In this document: positions 1-11,223 of the stretch, in pieces
How the letters are laid out: each line of letters starts with the position of its first letter
How positions within the stretch are numbered: the stretch's first letter is position 1
Source: Isoetes taiwanensis
Taxonomy: Eukaryota > Streptophyta > Lycopodiopsida > Isoetales > Isoetaceae
DNA: 64,000 bases
Assembly: GCA_021234155.1 (NCBI GenBank)
Contig: JAJEKV010000002.1
Span: 43,577,203-43,641,202, forward strand
Reading direction: 5' to 3'
Program-made: the position numbers and the translations under genes
The notes under the pieces: model-generated
Databases searched by the model: none
What the model was told of the DNA's origin: nothing
What the model saw: the letters and a program-made list of their open reading frames with translations, nothing else

Positions 1-2031
1 TGGTAATGTGAGCGAATATTCTTTGCGGCCCATTGTTTTAGTAAGGCGTCTTAATAATGAACTAGTTATGGTGCCCGACGTTGCCGGGCTTAGTAACAAT
101 TTGAAAAGATGTCGATAAGTAAAGCGACTTCACCATTTAGAAATTGCTAGATGGGGAAGAGAATATATAGCCTAAAAGTGAATTTAAAAGACTATAGTAA
201 CATTGCCTGGCGTGGCCGAGCTTAAGTAAATTGGATGTTGGTATTTCTTTTTCTATAGGGATGGTGGTTGTCCTGAAGTTGTAGCTTTTTGAACTTAAAT
301 GTAGTGGCAGAGAAACATATTTCTATGCATGTACTGTAAGTGAGTGGAAATAGATTGTAGATAGACCATCGATAGCTAATGAAAGCTCCAAATAATTTTT
401 TTGTGAATTAAGTTGTGTAGTTAAGAAAATCATAGTTCTAAGTATTTTGCAAATTTTTGTTCAAAAAATGTAGATATGTATTACCATAAAATCTAAAAAT
501 AGAAGGAACTCATTAAAAGCCCCAATTGTATGAAGGTTTAATGGTTAAGAATAGGTCTCTTTTTTTTCAACTTTAGTGGTTTAGATTGATATAATAATTA
601 TGGCCGAATCTACTATTGGAGAATTTTATCTATCTTTATCTAATTCACATTTGGACCATGATGCACTATGGTGATCCTCCTATATAGATTTGCATTCTTT
701 TTTATCGCATATGATATCAAACACAGGTTCCTAGCTTCATACAATTGTAGCACTTGTGGAATAAGAGATTTCGGACAAATATGTATACACACTTCACAGA
801 TCTACAATTTGCCCCATTGATAATAATTAGAATCAAGATCCAATGCCACTTTGAAAATGAACATTCTGCATTTCAGCAGCTTATTTACTGTGTTGAAAAA
901 AATAATTTACAGCAAAGGTTTACTACCAAATCTTGCACATAGGGTTCATGTCTAGTTCACATTTTTCCCAATGAAGAAACATTGCCAATGTCACAGTTCA
1001 TGTGGCACCTAAATGAAACAATCCATGTGGGCACATGCATGTCACGGTTCAGATGAAGAAATGTTAACATGAATCTCATAGTTCATATGGGCATATGAGT
1101 GTCACAATTCATGTGGACCTACTTAATTTACCTCATCTTCTTTAATTCGTTCTGCTTCATTCACAGTTCCATCCAATTCATGGAGAGCTACTATGCCTGA
1201 GGAAGAAAATAACTATTTGACCATCATATTATTAGCAAGAGGCCCTTGCCAGGCCATGCCTGACCTGTCTATATATAGAGTTTGATGCGAGGCCGACACG
1301 GGGTAAAACCTGTTGAAAAAAACTGAAACTCTATTTTTTTCTCAAAACTGTGAGAAATCCATGCTCATGCAAATTCAGACAAAACCAGTTACCAATAGCC
1401 TTAATAAAATTTTATAAATTTTAGCAGCTAGTTTCAATGTGTATAGCTGCTACTAATTGTCATGATGTAACAAAGAACAGGGATTACCAGTCAAAGGCCT
1501 TGAAATAGAGAAGTCATCGATTATCTATATGTGTGTATTGTTCTTTGCTGCTACGATTTTGGCATACACGAATATTTGGAAACCCAAACAAATTTTTAAA
1601 TCACAATGTACATCAATCAAACTACTTTCAAGAAAGAACTTAAAAGCAAGCCCATGATCATTCAGGAGTTCCTGTGTATTGCGTTTTAAAGGGGTCTTTA
1701 ATATGTGGATTTAAGACAAAGCACAAACCATTCAATATCAGCAAAGGCCTTGGAGCAATCTACGGTACCATTTCCTCATTATTAAACTTGTCAGGTGCTA
1801 TTCTTTGCCATACCTGCCACAAACCAAATTATCAAAACTTATGACTTAGATCCTACTCTTTTCCTATACGTTGTTCTAGAGATAAAACTTTGAAATCACC
1901 TTGGCACTTGTCTCCCCATCAACGATCTTTAACTGCTTCTGTGAAAGAATGGTGGCTTATCTGCAAACAAAGGAAAAAATCAAATAGATTCAATCTTTGC
2001 CCGATTAACATGCACCAAAGAACAACCATAT
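1..2031. other. AT-rich intergenic DNA, no gene seen
   Basis: I see no convincing coding frame, splice structure or transposon terminus here. A short stretch near 60-110 (CTAGTTATGGTGCCCG..., then GCCGGGCTTAGT) recurs in diverged form at about 39,150-39,205, so part of this region is a dispersed repeat. The rest is low-complexity AT-rich plant-like DNA. Confidence 0.6.
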
Positions 2032-2039
2032 GTTCTAGA

Positions 2040-2687
2040 CAGGGATAGGTTCAATACGCTGTACGTTTTATATGGAATACGTATGAATTGTATGATACGG
2101 CACAAATTTGCCGTATAAAACGCAAAAAATACGGCAAAAAACAATTCAGGCATCGGAAGATTTTCAGCGACGCCGGAAAACAACTATATATCAGAGACGC
2201 TGAAAAAATTTTCGCGCGACGCTTAAACCTTCAGAATCGCTGCACGCGACAAAAATTTTTTGGCGTGACGCGAAAACAACGCCACAACAGACGCTGACTT
2301 TTTTCACGACGCTGATTTAGTTGTTTTCACAGACGCTTAAAAATCTTCCGACGGAATTGTTTTTTTGCCGATTTTTTTGCCGTATTTTTTTCGAACATCA
2401 TACATTACAGACGAATGAATGACCGGATAGCGACGACGAAAAATTTTCGCAGACGCTTATATCAAGCTTTTCAGCACGCGAATGTCGCCTCGTCCTTTCA
2501 CAGCGATTCTTTCTATTTCACAGACGCTGAAAAATTTTCGTCGACGCTTTCAAAGGTTTGGCGTGATTGAAGATTTTTTCCTACGGCGAGGTATTTATAT
2601 CGTTAAATACGTATTTTATTAAAAATACGTATTTTTTAACTTTATACGTCAGAAATTTTAATTTTGTACGTATAGAACCTATCCCTG
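2040..2687 (+). mobile_element. Non-autonomous hAT element (MITE), copy 1, exact 8-bp TSD
   Basis: The element starts CAGGGATAGGTTCAATACG and ends with the inverted counterpart CGTATAGAACCTATCCCTG. It is flanked on both sides by the same 8 bp, GTTCTAGA (2032-2039 and 2688-2695). An 8-bp duplication with termini starting CAGGG is the hallmark of the hAT superfamily. The interior has no transposase and is packed with GACGC motifs in both orientations, as expected of the subterminal repeats that hAT transposases bind. Both ends match the 10.2-kb element at 51,202-61,375, so this is probably an internally deleted derivative of it. Confidence 0.93.
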
Positions 2688-2695
2688 GTTCTAGA

Positions 2696-4158
2696 ACAAA
2701 CCTTAATGCTTGCAACAGCTCTAAGACCGACCTGGTAAGCGAAAATTGAAGTTCTTTAAGCAAATATTTGAACCCTTTACTTGGCTGAATGTTTTAATAG
2801 CCGAATACTTCACCAAAATTGCTTTCTTTGGAAGAGCGAAATTCTTATCTGCAGACTGATGGCCGACATGCATGCCTAAACCACCACCTGGAAATACACA
2901 GGATGGTCGGCTAAGGAATGCCCGATTTCTGGAAAGGAAAAAAAATCTTAAAAGAAAAGAATCCCGATTTTTAGAAAGTCAAAAATATTTGCCGGCAGTC
3001 CAAAATGTCTAAAATCTTAGGAAATCATGCTAAAATAAATGCCAAAAACTTTGTTGACCAAACCTGAAAATCCCAAATTAACAAAGTAGATACATGTTTG
3101 TAAGAAATTGTAGTTTAAAAGTAGAGGTGACTTCAAAATCAGTTAAAAGATTTTATAAGGATTCGTGCCTTTAGAGAAATTGTAAATCTATTTTATGATT
3201 GTGTTGCTTCCTTCTAATGAATGATCATGCCAGTAATAGTTGCACAATGGTTGCTGCCATAAGTGTTGATGTTAATGGATGACATTGAAATTCTAGATTG
3301 GTGTCTAGAGTTTTGAATAGTAGTTGGTGCTACTGGTTGGAGTCGGTGCTTCAACAGAAACCTTGATTCTTTTCTAAATACCTAAATCTTATTTCTATCT
3401 TCAAACTTGAATCTTATCTAGTAGATCTTGAGCCTTGCAAATATATATGAACAATCAAATCTTTCCTGGATCTTTATCTTAATCTTTAGCCACAACCATT
3501 GTGATTGTCATAAATAGTTGGTGCTATTTGTGAGATCATAATCCTAGCTTTTGGCTTTAAAATGGGTTGAGTTGGTGCTCATGTACAAATTAAGTTGGTG
3601 CTTATGTACAAATTGAATTGGTGCTTAATTTGTGGTTTATAACTGAGGTCAGTTGCTTCCAAAAAGGGAAGAATTGTTATAAATATGGTAGCTCGGGGGA
3701 GTGGTCGTGGACGTCAGTCTTGATGGACTCACGTGGGTGTGTAAGAATGGCAAATTATGGGCAAAGCAAGGCAAATAAATGGCAAGAAAACCTTTTAATG
3801 GTTATGGTTAAATAATATCTTGGAGCCAAGATATTATTTAATGGTTAAAGTTCTAGAGTTTAAATATAGTTGAGCCAAGATAGTATCCTTACGTTTAGAA
3901 GTCAAAGATAAATATAAAAGGAACTAAATTCAAAGATTTGTTTGAAAGGAAAAGGTAGACATAACTATTAAACTATCAAGAGAATAGGCGTTTATTGTCA
4001 GTTTTTTTGTCACTTTGTAGACTACTGCATTTTTCAGAGAACTGACAAAAATGTGACCATAAAAATGTCAAAAATTAGTGACACATTAGGGCGGATTTGG
4101 GGTCTCAAAATGGCCTCCTATCAGCCATTCCACGTCATATTTCCGCTCCTTTTTTCCC
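2696..4158. other. Intergenic, no gene supported
   Basis: No convincing gene is seen. The segment 2,985-3,090 resembles 42,770-42,855 (shared AAATCCCAAATTAACAAA and neighbouring words), indicating a diverged dispersed repeat. A small open frame at 3,618-3,815 has no recognisable domain and is probably chance. Confidence 0.5.
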
Positions 4159-4521
4159 ATGCCACCTAGGATACCAAACTCTCATGTTCTATCAGAAGCA
4201 GGTTTGCATGGTGGCAATGTAAGATTAGAGCTCGATGAGAAACGGGCAGGAAGAACAAGTGTGCCTCGTAAGGTGTCAATTGGAGGGGTGAAAGCTCGAC
4301 GCTTCATAAAGAATCATAGAGAGGCTCTGAACGGAAACCAGATGGGAGAAAAGGTCTATGAATTTGGAAAATTGCTGGTTGATGCGGAGCAGGACCGCAC
4401 AGATGGCGTTCGTTCGGCATTGAGGAAAAAAAAACATGGGATGCATTGTCTGAATTGTTCCCATACATTCAGAGAATGGACCTCACAAGAGAAGATGCGT
4501 AAAATGTTCGTGCAAGCTTAA
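4159..4521 (+). CDS. Possible unrecognised protein fragment (120 aa)
   Basis: An open frame starting with ATG, basic overall, with one Cys pair (CLNC) near the C-terminus. I recognise no domain. Downstream sequence to about 4,900 is coding-like in mixed frames but has many stops. It may be a decayed transposon or gene fragment, or a chance frame. Confidence 0.25.
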   Translation: MPPRIPNSHVLSEAGLHGGNVRLELDEKRAGRTSVPRKVSIGGVKARRFIKNHREALNGNQMGEKVYEFGKLLVDAEQDRTDGVRSALRKKKHGMHCLNCSHTFREWTSQEKMRKMFVQA

Positions 4522-5012
4522 TAACAAATTTATTAGAGCTTTCATAGACGCATGGGGAGAGAGTGAAGTCACGCACTACTTGCACACATCTTTTGGGCTC
4601 ATGCACTTTGGTTTTTAGGAAGTATGGAAGCCTAGCAAAGTGTGGAGTGCACAAGGCATGGAGAAGTCGCGATAAACAAGCTAAAATAGCCTTTCATCGT
4701 AACACTCAAAGAGGGGTGGAAATGTGGGAACCAACCCTCTAAGACAGATGATGAGTTGTTTTATAGAAGGGCGATGGCTAAATATTTACAAGAAGGTCGC
4801 TTTAAGGAGCAACCCGTAAGTCGTAAACACCATTGGCATAATGTCAAGAGAAAACGGAAAGTTGCTTGGCAAAATTCTAGGGCCCCACTAGCATCGCAAC
4901 AAAGGGAGATCTAAGAGACAAAGAATCGGTAAAGTATACTTGTAATGTGTAGCATGTTCACACGACGCCAAGTACTTGCCTCCAACCTTGTTTGTAATAA
5001 CTGTAGCTTCGG

Positions 5013-5043
5013 GGCCGTGTGATCTTATTTAGATCATACGGCC
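5013..5043. repeat. 31-bp near-perfect palindrome, ggccgt...acggcc
   Basis: Arms GGCCGTGTGATCT and AGATCATACGGCC face each other across a short centre. The TGTGATC core is shared with the (GA)TCACACGACGCG hairpins at 6.96, 7.61, 7.85 and 10.39 kb. It lies upstream of the small minus-strand genes of this region. Confidence 0.6.
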
Positions 5044-5286
5044 ATGTAAAAAGGAGTTCGCTATTGCTTGCATTTATGTGGCTTCAAGGTCAGGTGAAGC
5101 TTTACAAGATAATAATAAAAAAGGTTACTTTTGATTAAAGTTGTGAAAAATGTTACATTGAAAACAAAAAATACAACGACTCATTGTTGCTCCAAAGGCG
5201 AAGCTCTTCTTCATTATCTTCATCATCATCATCAGCTCCGCCCTCGTCTTCGTCTTCATCTCTTCTCCTCAAGTTTAGCAATCACC

Positions 5287-5656
5287 CTATCCAAACGTTC
5301 CTCCAATCTGTCCACCATCTCTTTGTACATGTCCCCGCCCCCCGTCCCAATAGCACAACGTGTTCTTCTCGCCTGAATTAGCAACCTCGTTGTCGCCATA
5401 ACCACCTCGCAGCTTGTTGGGGCATCCCCTCCCGCCCGGCCTTCTATTCAACCGCCGATTTGCCTCTCCGCGGCTTAAGCATGAGAAGGTTGAATTCATT
5501 CTCTTCTTCTTTTCGCTGAATTGTAACGGCGTTTTCCTTTAGAAGATCATCTTGCTCCTTCAACCTCTTCATTAGAACACCCAACACTATGTCGGAAGGG
5601 AGTTCTATCCTCTTATTTTTTCCCTTATCGGGCCGGGTTGAGGATGTGGAGGCCAT
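5287..5656 (-). pseudogene. Small MAS-start coiled-coil family gene, member 1 (frame-disrupted)
   Basis: On the minus strand the frame from the ATG at 5656 begins MASTSSTRPDKGKNKR and contains VLMKRLKEQDDLLKEN, which aligns with VMKRFKEIRDENNRLIAEN of the paralogue at 8.04-8.41 kb. A Ser-rich, then basic N-terminus is followed by a probable coiled coil. The frame stops at about 5,444 and coding-like sequence continues in another frame to about 5,287. I do not recognise the family; a DNA-binding or transposon-accessory role is only a guess. It is one of at least three related copies in tandem on the same strand. Confidence 0.4.
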
Positions 5657-6050
5657 AGATGACAAATGGGAGGGACGTTAAGATTATAGAAGTGAGGAGC
5701 AAAGACTCTAACCGGGCGGAAGGAGCACAATGCAAGGACCGGCGGAAGGAGCAATTGAACATATTAAAACGGTGGGGCCGTCGACGTGTCGAGAGCGATT
5801 TTCGGGTTGTCCGCTAGAACACATTAATGGTAATCGTTCTGGAACACATTAATAACTATTCTAACTACATCAGATCACACCACGCTGAACGTGACACGAG
5901 CTTTAAAACCCTATGAAGGGTTTCGCTTCGCGGTGATCTCGTCTTTGTCATTCTCTCTACCACGGATATTGAAAATTAAAAATAGGAAACGTAATATTCG
6001 CACATTTGTCAAAAAACTTTTCCCATTGAGAAACAAAATAATTACAAACA

Positions 6051-6460
6051 TTAAAAAACGCCCCCTCTAGGAGGAGCCCGATGCCTATGATCGCCGGGCA
6101 AGCTCTTCCCCGGAGGCGGTGATAATTTTTTTTCTGCTCCTCCAACATGATTGCCCGCCTGCAACCACGTTCTCATATTCCGCAACCTTATCTTCCCCGC
6201 CATCGAGTTGAGTTTCGCAGCTTCTCCCGCCGATTGCGCCCTAAGCTTCTCTTGGAGGTTATATCTCGTGGGGCGCGCCAATTCGCGGTCTAAAGCAGCC
6301 CACCGATTGCGGCGGCCTTGTCCTCCGCCGCAACCAGTTTTGGCGACGTCTTCATCATTCTTTTTCTTTTAGAAGGCGGATCCGTTCCTCCGCCAAAGAC
6401 GCGTTGATTTAACTTGAGACAAGATCGGCGGGGATGGAACTGAGCCGAGCCGGAGGCCAT
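6051..6460 (-). pseudogene. Small MAS-start gene, divergent member (frame-disrupted)
   Basis: The ATG at 6460 (minus strand) opens MASGSAQFHPRRSCLKLNQ, followed by a basic segment (PPSKRKRMMKTSPK) and then, after a frame change, LQEKLRAQSAGEAAKL, a likely helix or coiled coil. A TATA-like CTATATAAAA lies about 93 bp upstream (6,551-6,560). Size, start and layout resemble the neighbouring MAS-start genes, but sequence similarity is weak. Function unknown. Confidence 0.35.
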
Positions 6461-6958
6461 TGAAAGTGATGGGAGAACAGGGGAGAGATGGTCGAGGGCG
6501 GATGTGGTAGAACGAGGAGATGGCGGATAGAGAAGACAAAGGCCTCGACATTTTATATAGAAACTAGAGATACGTTGGAATCTACGGTTTGCAGTACCGA
6601 TAAAGTTGTGTAATAATCCCACGAGGCTTAAATTATAGCATGCAATTAGGCAACGGTAGCCTATGTTCGCATCATGGGATCCGTCATATCCCAGCCGCAT
6701 CGTATGCAGCCGCATAAAAGACGATGTTATTGTGGCGGCAAGATGCCACGCCCTTGGCATGACGTTGTCATCCACATGCCACGTGATGTGAATAGACGTT
6801 GTCATCCACATGCCACGTGCTTTGGGTGTTGGCGCTTGCCAATCCTAGATATGACTAATTCGCATTTACCTGCAAGTTCTAGCTAGATATTTGTGTTACA
6901 TATAGTTTTCCATTAATAAATTAGGAATTTATACATACAACGAGGTGTACGTTATGGA

Positions 6959-7026
6959 GATCATCACGCCGAAATCCATTGATTGCTACCTAATTGCAAG
7001 CATGGCATTTTCGCGTCGTGGTGATC
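6959..7026. repeat. Hairpin element, GATCATCACGCC...CGCGTCGTGGTGATC
   Basis: A foldback of about 67 bp whose interior (ATCCATTGATTGCTAC...TAATTGCAAGCA) is nearly the same as the hairpin at 7,849-7,913. The two are copies of one miniature foldback unit associated with the tandemly duplicated small genes. Confidence 0.75.
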
Positions 7027-7106
7027 TTTTAATAAAACAAAACAAGAGAACAGATAAGCAAGAAATAGAGAAAACTTTTCTTTGAAACAAAAAATATATA
7101 GATACA

Positions 7107-7491
7107 ATGGCTAGGGATCTTCATGATCCTCTAGCTGATTTTGATGATCCCAGAGGCCGGCCCGAAGTCTGCGTTCTCATCCTCATCCTCCTCGAAGCTT
7201 CTTCTCCATATCTTCTAACGCCGCAAAATATTGTGGGCGTTAAAATCGCCTCGACCCTACGGCTATTGGCCTCTTTCGGACTGGTGAATGTTGCCGAAGC
7301 TCAATGTCTCGCCACGCGCAGCAGCCCCTTTGTGAATTCTAACACGCCGCCGCCTCGATCTTCTCGGGCGACGCAGACGGCTGGCTTTTCGTCGTGAATC
7401 TCCTTGAATCTCTTCATCACCACCGCAAGGGTGATGTCCACGGCAGCATTGGGCGCCGTGGTCGCTTATCGGAGGAGGATGAAGATGCCAT
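7107..7491 (-). pseudogene. Small MAS-start coiled-coil family gene, member 2 (frame-disrupted)
   Basis: The ATG at 7491 opens MASSSSSDKRPRRP; in the next frame the conserved core reads VVMKRFKEIHDEK. It shares promoter and 3' flanking DNA with member 3, about 0.91 kb away: the stretch GCTAGGGATCTTCATGATCC occurs at 7,110 and 8,012. On the minus strand a TATA box (TTATAAATAG) lies at about 7,575-7,586, and TCACACGACGCG sits just upstream of it. The frame is broken at least twice; whether by decay or sequencing error cannot be told here. Confidence 0.45.
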
Positions 7492-7574
7492 CGGAGCAGA
7501 AGGAAGGCGAAAAGTAGAAGATAAGCGTATATGAGTCGAAGAGGATCGGAGGTCGAAGGCAAGATAGAAGGTCT

Positions 7575-7590
7575 TCTATTTATAACATAG
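7575..7590 (-). promoter_or_regulatory. TATA box of small-gene member 2
   Basis: The minus strand reads ATGTTATAAATAGAAGACC about 90 bp before the ATG at 7491. The identical TATA context recurs at 8,496-8,512 before member 3, so the promoter was duplicated with the gene. Confidence 0.55.
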
Positions 7591-7608
7591 ATTTCGTAGT
7601 AGCTTGAG

Positions 7609-7730
7609 TCACACGACGCGAAGGATGCCGTCGGTCAGGAAAATGGACCGTTACTTCTCGCGTCGTGTGAGGAAAAATGACCGTTACTTCTTCTCGCGTC
7701 TTTTCTTCCAGAGAAATATCACACGACGCG
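7609..7730. repeat. TCACACGACGCG inverted and direct repeats upstream of a small gene
   Basis: TCACACGACGCG (7609-7620) is followed by its exact inverse CGCGTCGTGTGA (7659-7670), and a third direct copy lies at 7719-7730. The first copy is immediately upstream of the TATA box of member 2, a position consistent with an operator-like or foldback element. Confidence 0.8.
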
Positions 7731-7848
7731 AAAGCTCGTGTGGTAATTTTTATTGATAATTTCGGTGATACAATCTATACATAAGTAATTTTACTGATAC
7801 ATAACTAAAGATAGAACTTCTCATTGAAGCAAAATAGAACGGCATGGA

Positions 7849-7913
7849 GATCACACGACGCGAAATCCATTGATTGCTACGTAATTGCAAGCAAGGCATT
7901 TCGTCGTGTGATC
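7849..7913. repeat. Hairpin element, GATCACACGACG...CGTCGTGTGATC
   Basis: Perfect 12-bp terminal arms enclose about 40 bp whose inner part is also partly self-complementary. It is the cleanest copy of the foldback also present at 6,959-7,026, and it lies downstream (3') of member 3. Confidence 0.85.
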
Positions 7914-8042
7914 TTTTAATAAAACAGAACATACATTGGAACAAGAGGATAGATAGAAGCAAAAAATAGAGAAAACTTTTCTTTGAAGCAAAAAATAGAT
8001 AGATACAACGGCTAGGGATCTTCATGATCCTCTAGCTGATTT

Positions 8043-8412
8043 TCATGGTCTCAGCAGATGATGAAGCGGTAAAGGCGCGTTCTCATCCTCGTGGCTCGGA
8101 GCTTCTTCTCCATATCTTCTAAGGCCTGCGAAAATCGTGGAGCGGTTTAACCGCTTTGGCCTGCGGCGGCTCGTCGCCTCTTGGTACATGGCGAATGTTT
8201 CCATGAGCTCAATGTCTCGCTCATGCAGCGGCCCCTCGTGAAAGGCTAATCGTTTAGCCGCCTCCATATTCTCGGCGATGAGGCGGTTGTTTTCATCACG
8301 GATCTCCTTGAATCTCTTCATTACTTTGCCAAAGGGTGATGTCGCAGCCTGGGCGCTACCGGGGAGTGCTATCTTGGCGTGGTCGCTTGCTAGAGGAAGA
8401 TGATGATGCCAT
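8043..8412 (-). CDS. Small MAS-start coiled-coil family gene, member 3
   Basis: The ATG at 8412 opens MASSSSSSSKRPR (frame changes shortly after). The main open frame then contains FGKVMKRFKEIRDENNRLIAEN and ELMETFAMYQEATSRRRPKR, a long amphipathic, probably coiled-coil stretch with basic patches. The protein would be about 120-140 aa. It is the best preserved member of the family and lies tandem to member 2. A TATA box is shared with member 2, at 8,496-8,512. The family is not recognised; a small nuclear DNA-binding or dimerising protein is a guess from composition only. Confidence 0.5.
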
Positions 8413-8939
8413 TGGAGCAGTAAGGTGGAAGGCGGAAGGGAAGTAGAAGATGAGCGTAGGAAAGGCATACATCGGAGGTCGAGTGGACATCGGTCTTCTA
8501 TTTATAACATAGATTTCGTAGTAGCTTGAGTCACACGAGTTGCTCGATGTAATTATGAGGAATAAATAAATTAATTGTTTTTTTTCAATAATATTTCATT
8601 TCTTCGAGAGAAATATCACTTCTAGCGAAAAACCTAGATATGATGTAAAATTAGACCGATGTATTTGGCGTGGATGTGAATAAATACAAATAAAATAATT
8701 TTATTAGTAATTTCGGTAATATAATCTATACATAAATAATTTTACCGATACAAGTTGGAAAATATATAACTTCCAATTTTTCAAGCTTCATTGTCAATTT
8801 CATGCTCTTTCAATCCCCAAAACATACGATCCAAAGAAGGCAATGACTTCCATGTTATCGAGAAAACTTCCAACCTTGGGTGAGCAAAAATAGATAGCCT
8901 AAAAAATTTAACATATTGCTCGCTCAAGCAGCTGATTTT

Positions 8940-10330
8940 TGGTCGTCAAAATATTGTAGCACAACATCCGCCGAATTGCTATCACCCTTTCCGGTGTTTG
9001 ATGCCAATTGGGAATTGTTCCCGAACATGCATAATGCACGGATATAATAGACAAACTCACGACCTTTTGGACTGAAAGTTCTGCTGGAAGACGATTATCT
9101 CCCCATTAACGAATCTTGAGATATATCGTAACAATGTAGAGTCCTTCAATCTTTCCCCGCCCCCGTGCATGTCGGCAAGAAAAATCATCTACTTCCTACA
9201 AATAAGAACCCTCAAGCTTATCTTCTTCACATTTCTCCTCATCTATGAGGCTTATCTTTTGCTGCCGATTGATGAAGGGCAGGCCAAACCACAGTAGATC
9301 CTGTTGGCGACTTTGCACCTGGAGATCGTCTTCTATTTGGAATTCTTCTTCCGTTGGTAGATTCGCCTCCTCTTGAGCAAATCGAGACTAAAGCCTCTCA
9401 TAGGCTGTTTTTTTAAGCTTTATAGCATTGCCGGTATAAGAAGACACTTCAAACATCTCTTTGTCCAAATCCTCTTCAAAATCTAGGCCTAGGGTTTACC
9501 CATTGAAAGGTACGATAAGCTCGTCTTCCCTAGCACACATTAAGTAACAAAGACGGGTTCCTCAAGATATCACTTAGCAATAGGTATTCTTTGCCTTCCA
9601 CTAAAATTGGCGTTATGTCAGACAACTTCTTTTCATCCTCATCCTCATCCTCATCCTCATCACCTTCAGAATCATCTTCCTCCTCCGGGTTCACCCAAGG
9701 CGTAAGTCGCCGAAGCTAAAACTCCTACATTCTTGCTCTTCTTCTTGTAGATCTATCTCCATTTCTACGTCATAGTCAACATCATCACAATAACTGACCC
9801 CCTTGGCTTAAAGATTTCATTGTTTCCAGTATATCTTGGTTCGGTTATAAAAGCGAGAATGCAATAACTAGCAAATGCAAACGGCAAAGAGAAATAAGAT
9901 ACCTTCTTAAGTACAAGGACGTAGAGACCCGGGGAGGAGGAGATATGCGCGGCATTCTTGAAAAACATCTTCATTTGTTTGCAAATGGGAAGCCGCCTCC
10001 TCTAGAGCTGGTTTTGGAATCCACGAGCCAGGGACATCTGCAAAGGACGTGCGCTGAGACCAAGCGGTCCGGATGAAAGCTAAAGCAACCTCGCGATAGC
10101 ATCCAAGCTCGCATCTTTGCTTGCCATGATGTCCAACTCCTTGCAATAGAATGGATAAATCGCTTTATAGCATAACTTCCTCGTTGTCATGTGGGGCGGA
10201 TGCATACCATTCTAGGAACTTCACATAACAATCCATGGCAAAGCGGGACGATGAAAGCAAGAAGATGTTTAGGAGGCGGTAAGGTCATTCCTTCCTCGAA
10301 CTCAAGTAGCCATTGTCGACATGAAAGGGG
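8940..10330 (-). pseudogene. Unrecognised degenerate gene with acidic stretch
   Basis: Coding-like segments on the minus strand join across frame breaks: about 10,140-9,910 (ALEEAASHLQTNEDVFQECR), 9,760-9,640 (acidic, DEDEDED from the CTCATC hexanucleotide run), and 9,560-9,200 (LDFEEDLDKEMFEVSSYTG, then LLWFGLPFINRQQKI). The order and composition suggest one acidic protein of several hundred residues. I recognise no domain. It lies between the small-gene cluster and the hairpin at 10.39 kb. Confidence 0.35.
9637..9662. repeat. CTCATC-type hexanucleotide microsatellite
   Basis: Four to five copies of TCATCC/CTCATC. In the minus-strand coding frame it encodes alternating Asp and Glu. Confidence 0.8.
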
Positions 10331-10392
10331 ACAAATTACCGTTGTGGGGAGATTTGTCCATACATTTTAGGGTTAAGGTTAGGGTTAGGGTT

Positions 10393-10461
10393 GGATCACA
10401 CGACGCCGAAAACTACTATGTGCAACAAAAAGCACAATGCTTTCTTGGCGTCGTGTGATCC
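10393..10461. repeat. Hairpin element, GGATCACACGACGCC...GGCGTCGTGTGATCC
   Basis: Perfect 15-bp inverted arms enclose about 39 bp. It is the same motif family as the hairpins at 6.96-7.91 kb but with a different centre. A short TTAGGG run lies directly before it. Confidence 0.88.
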
Positions 10462-10669
10462 TCATTATAACATTAAAAAAAAAAAATACAAAAGTCTTTG
10501 GCGAACCTAGGCTTCTAAGAAAGAAATGGACTAAGAGATTAAGCTTATAAAGCCATTACATTAAAGAATATTATACATATGAAAAAAACACAAAGGCACT
10601 TCACGGCCTTTTTTCTGGGGGGGGTCTTTCTTCTTGTTGTATTCAGCCATAAAATTTTGACCATAGTAC

Positions 10670-11205
10670 CAATGTTGTTAAAAAACCCGTTTTTTATTTT
10701 TAAAGTACCTCTATAAAAATCTTCCGCGTTTTTTAAAGGATTTTTGATGTGATTTGGTATGGAAAAAAAAAATTTGCACATTCTTTGCACTACTTTATTG
10801 GACATATTTGCCTATTCTGCTTACAAGACAATCCATGCCAACAAGTAAATCAGAAGCTTATGCTGCTATTAGAAACTATTAAGTTCAAGTACAAAGATAT
10901 CATAGCTATTTTGCCATGCAACTCTTAAGAAAGTTCAGAAAAACTTTATTATAGAGGCTAAGAAATATAAGAATTTTATATACAAGGATAAATAAGTTCA
11001 AGAATATCATATATTTCGATAAAAAAGAATCACTGATCTAAGGATTTTAAGGATTTTTAAAGATTTTTTAAGGATTTTAAAGATTTTTAACGTTTTTTAT
11101 AAAATACGCTTTTAAAGATTTTTCCAAAAATTTTAAAAAATCTTCAAAAAATCTTAAAAAACGTTTTTTAAACGCATCGGATTTTGACGCATTTTAACAA
11201 CATTG
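10670..11205. mobile_element. hAT-like miniature element, exact 8-bp TSD
   Basis: Terminal inverted repeats CAATGTTGTTAAAA (10670) and TTTTAACAACATTG (ending 11205) are flanked by the identical 8 bp CATAGTAC (10662-10669 and 11206-11213). The 536-bp interior is extremely AT-rich and made of reiterated AAAGATTTTT-type words in both orientations, with no coding capacity. TSD length and the CA...TG ends place it with hAT, but the termini differ from the CAGGGATAGG family elsewhere in the window. Confidence 0.9.
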
Positions 11206-11223
11206 CATAGTACTCGGGATCCC

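Noticed and set aside
6290-6811. 173-codon minus-strand frame as one gene
   Set aside because: The upstream third overlaps the TATA region and has no coding character; the start at 6,460 fits the family better.
10368-10394. TTAGGG-like run suggesting an interstitial telomere
   Set aside because: Only about three imperfect units, and the common plant repeat is TTTAGGG; best seen as a chance microsatellite next to a hairpin.
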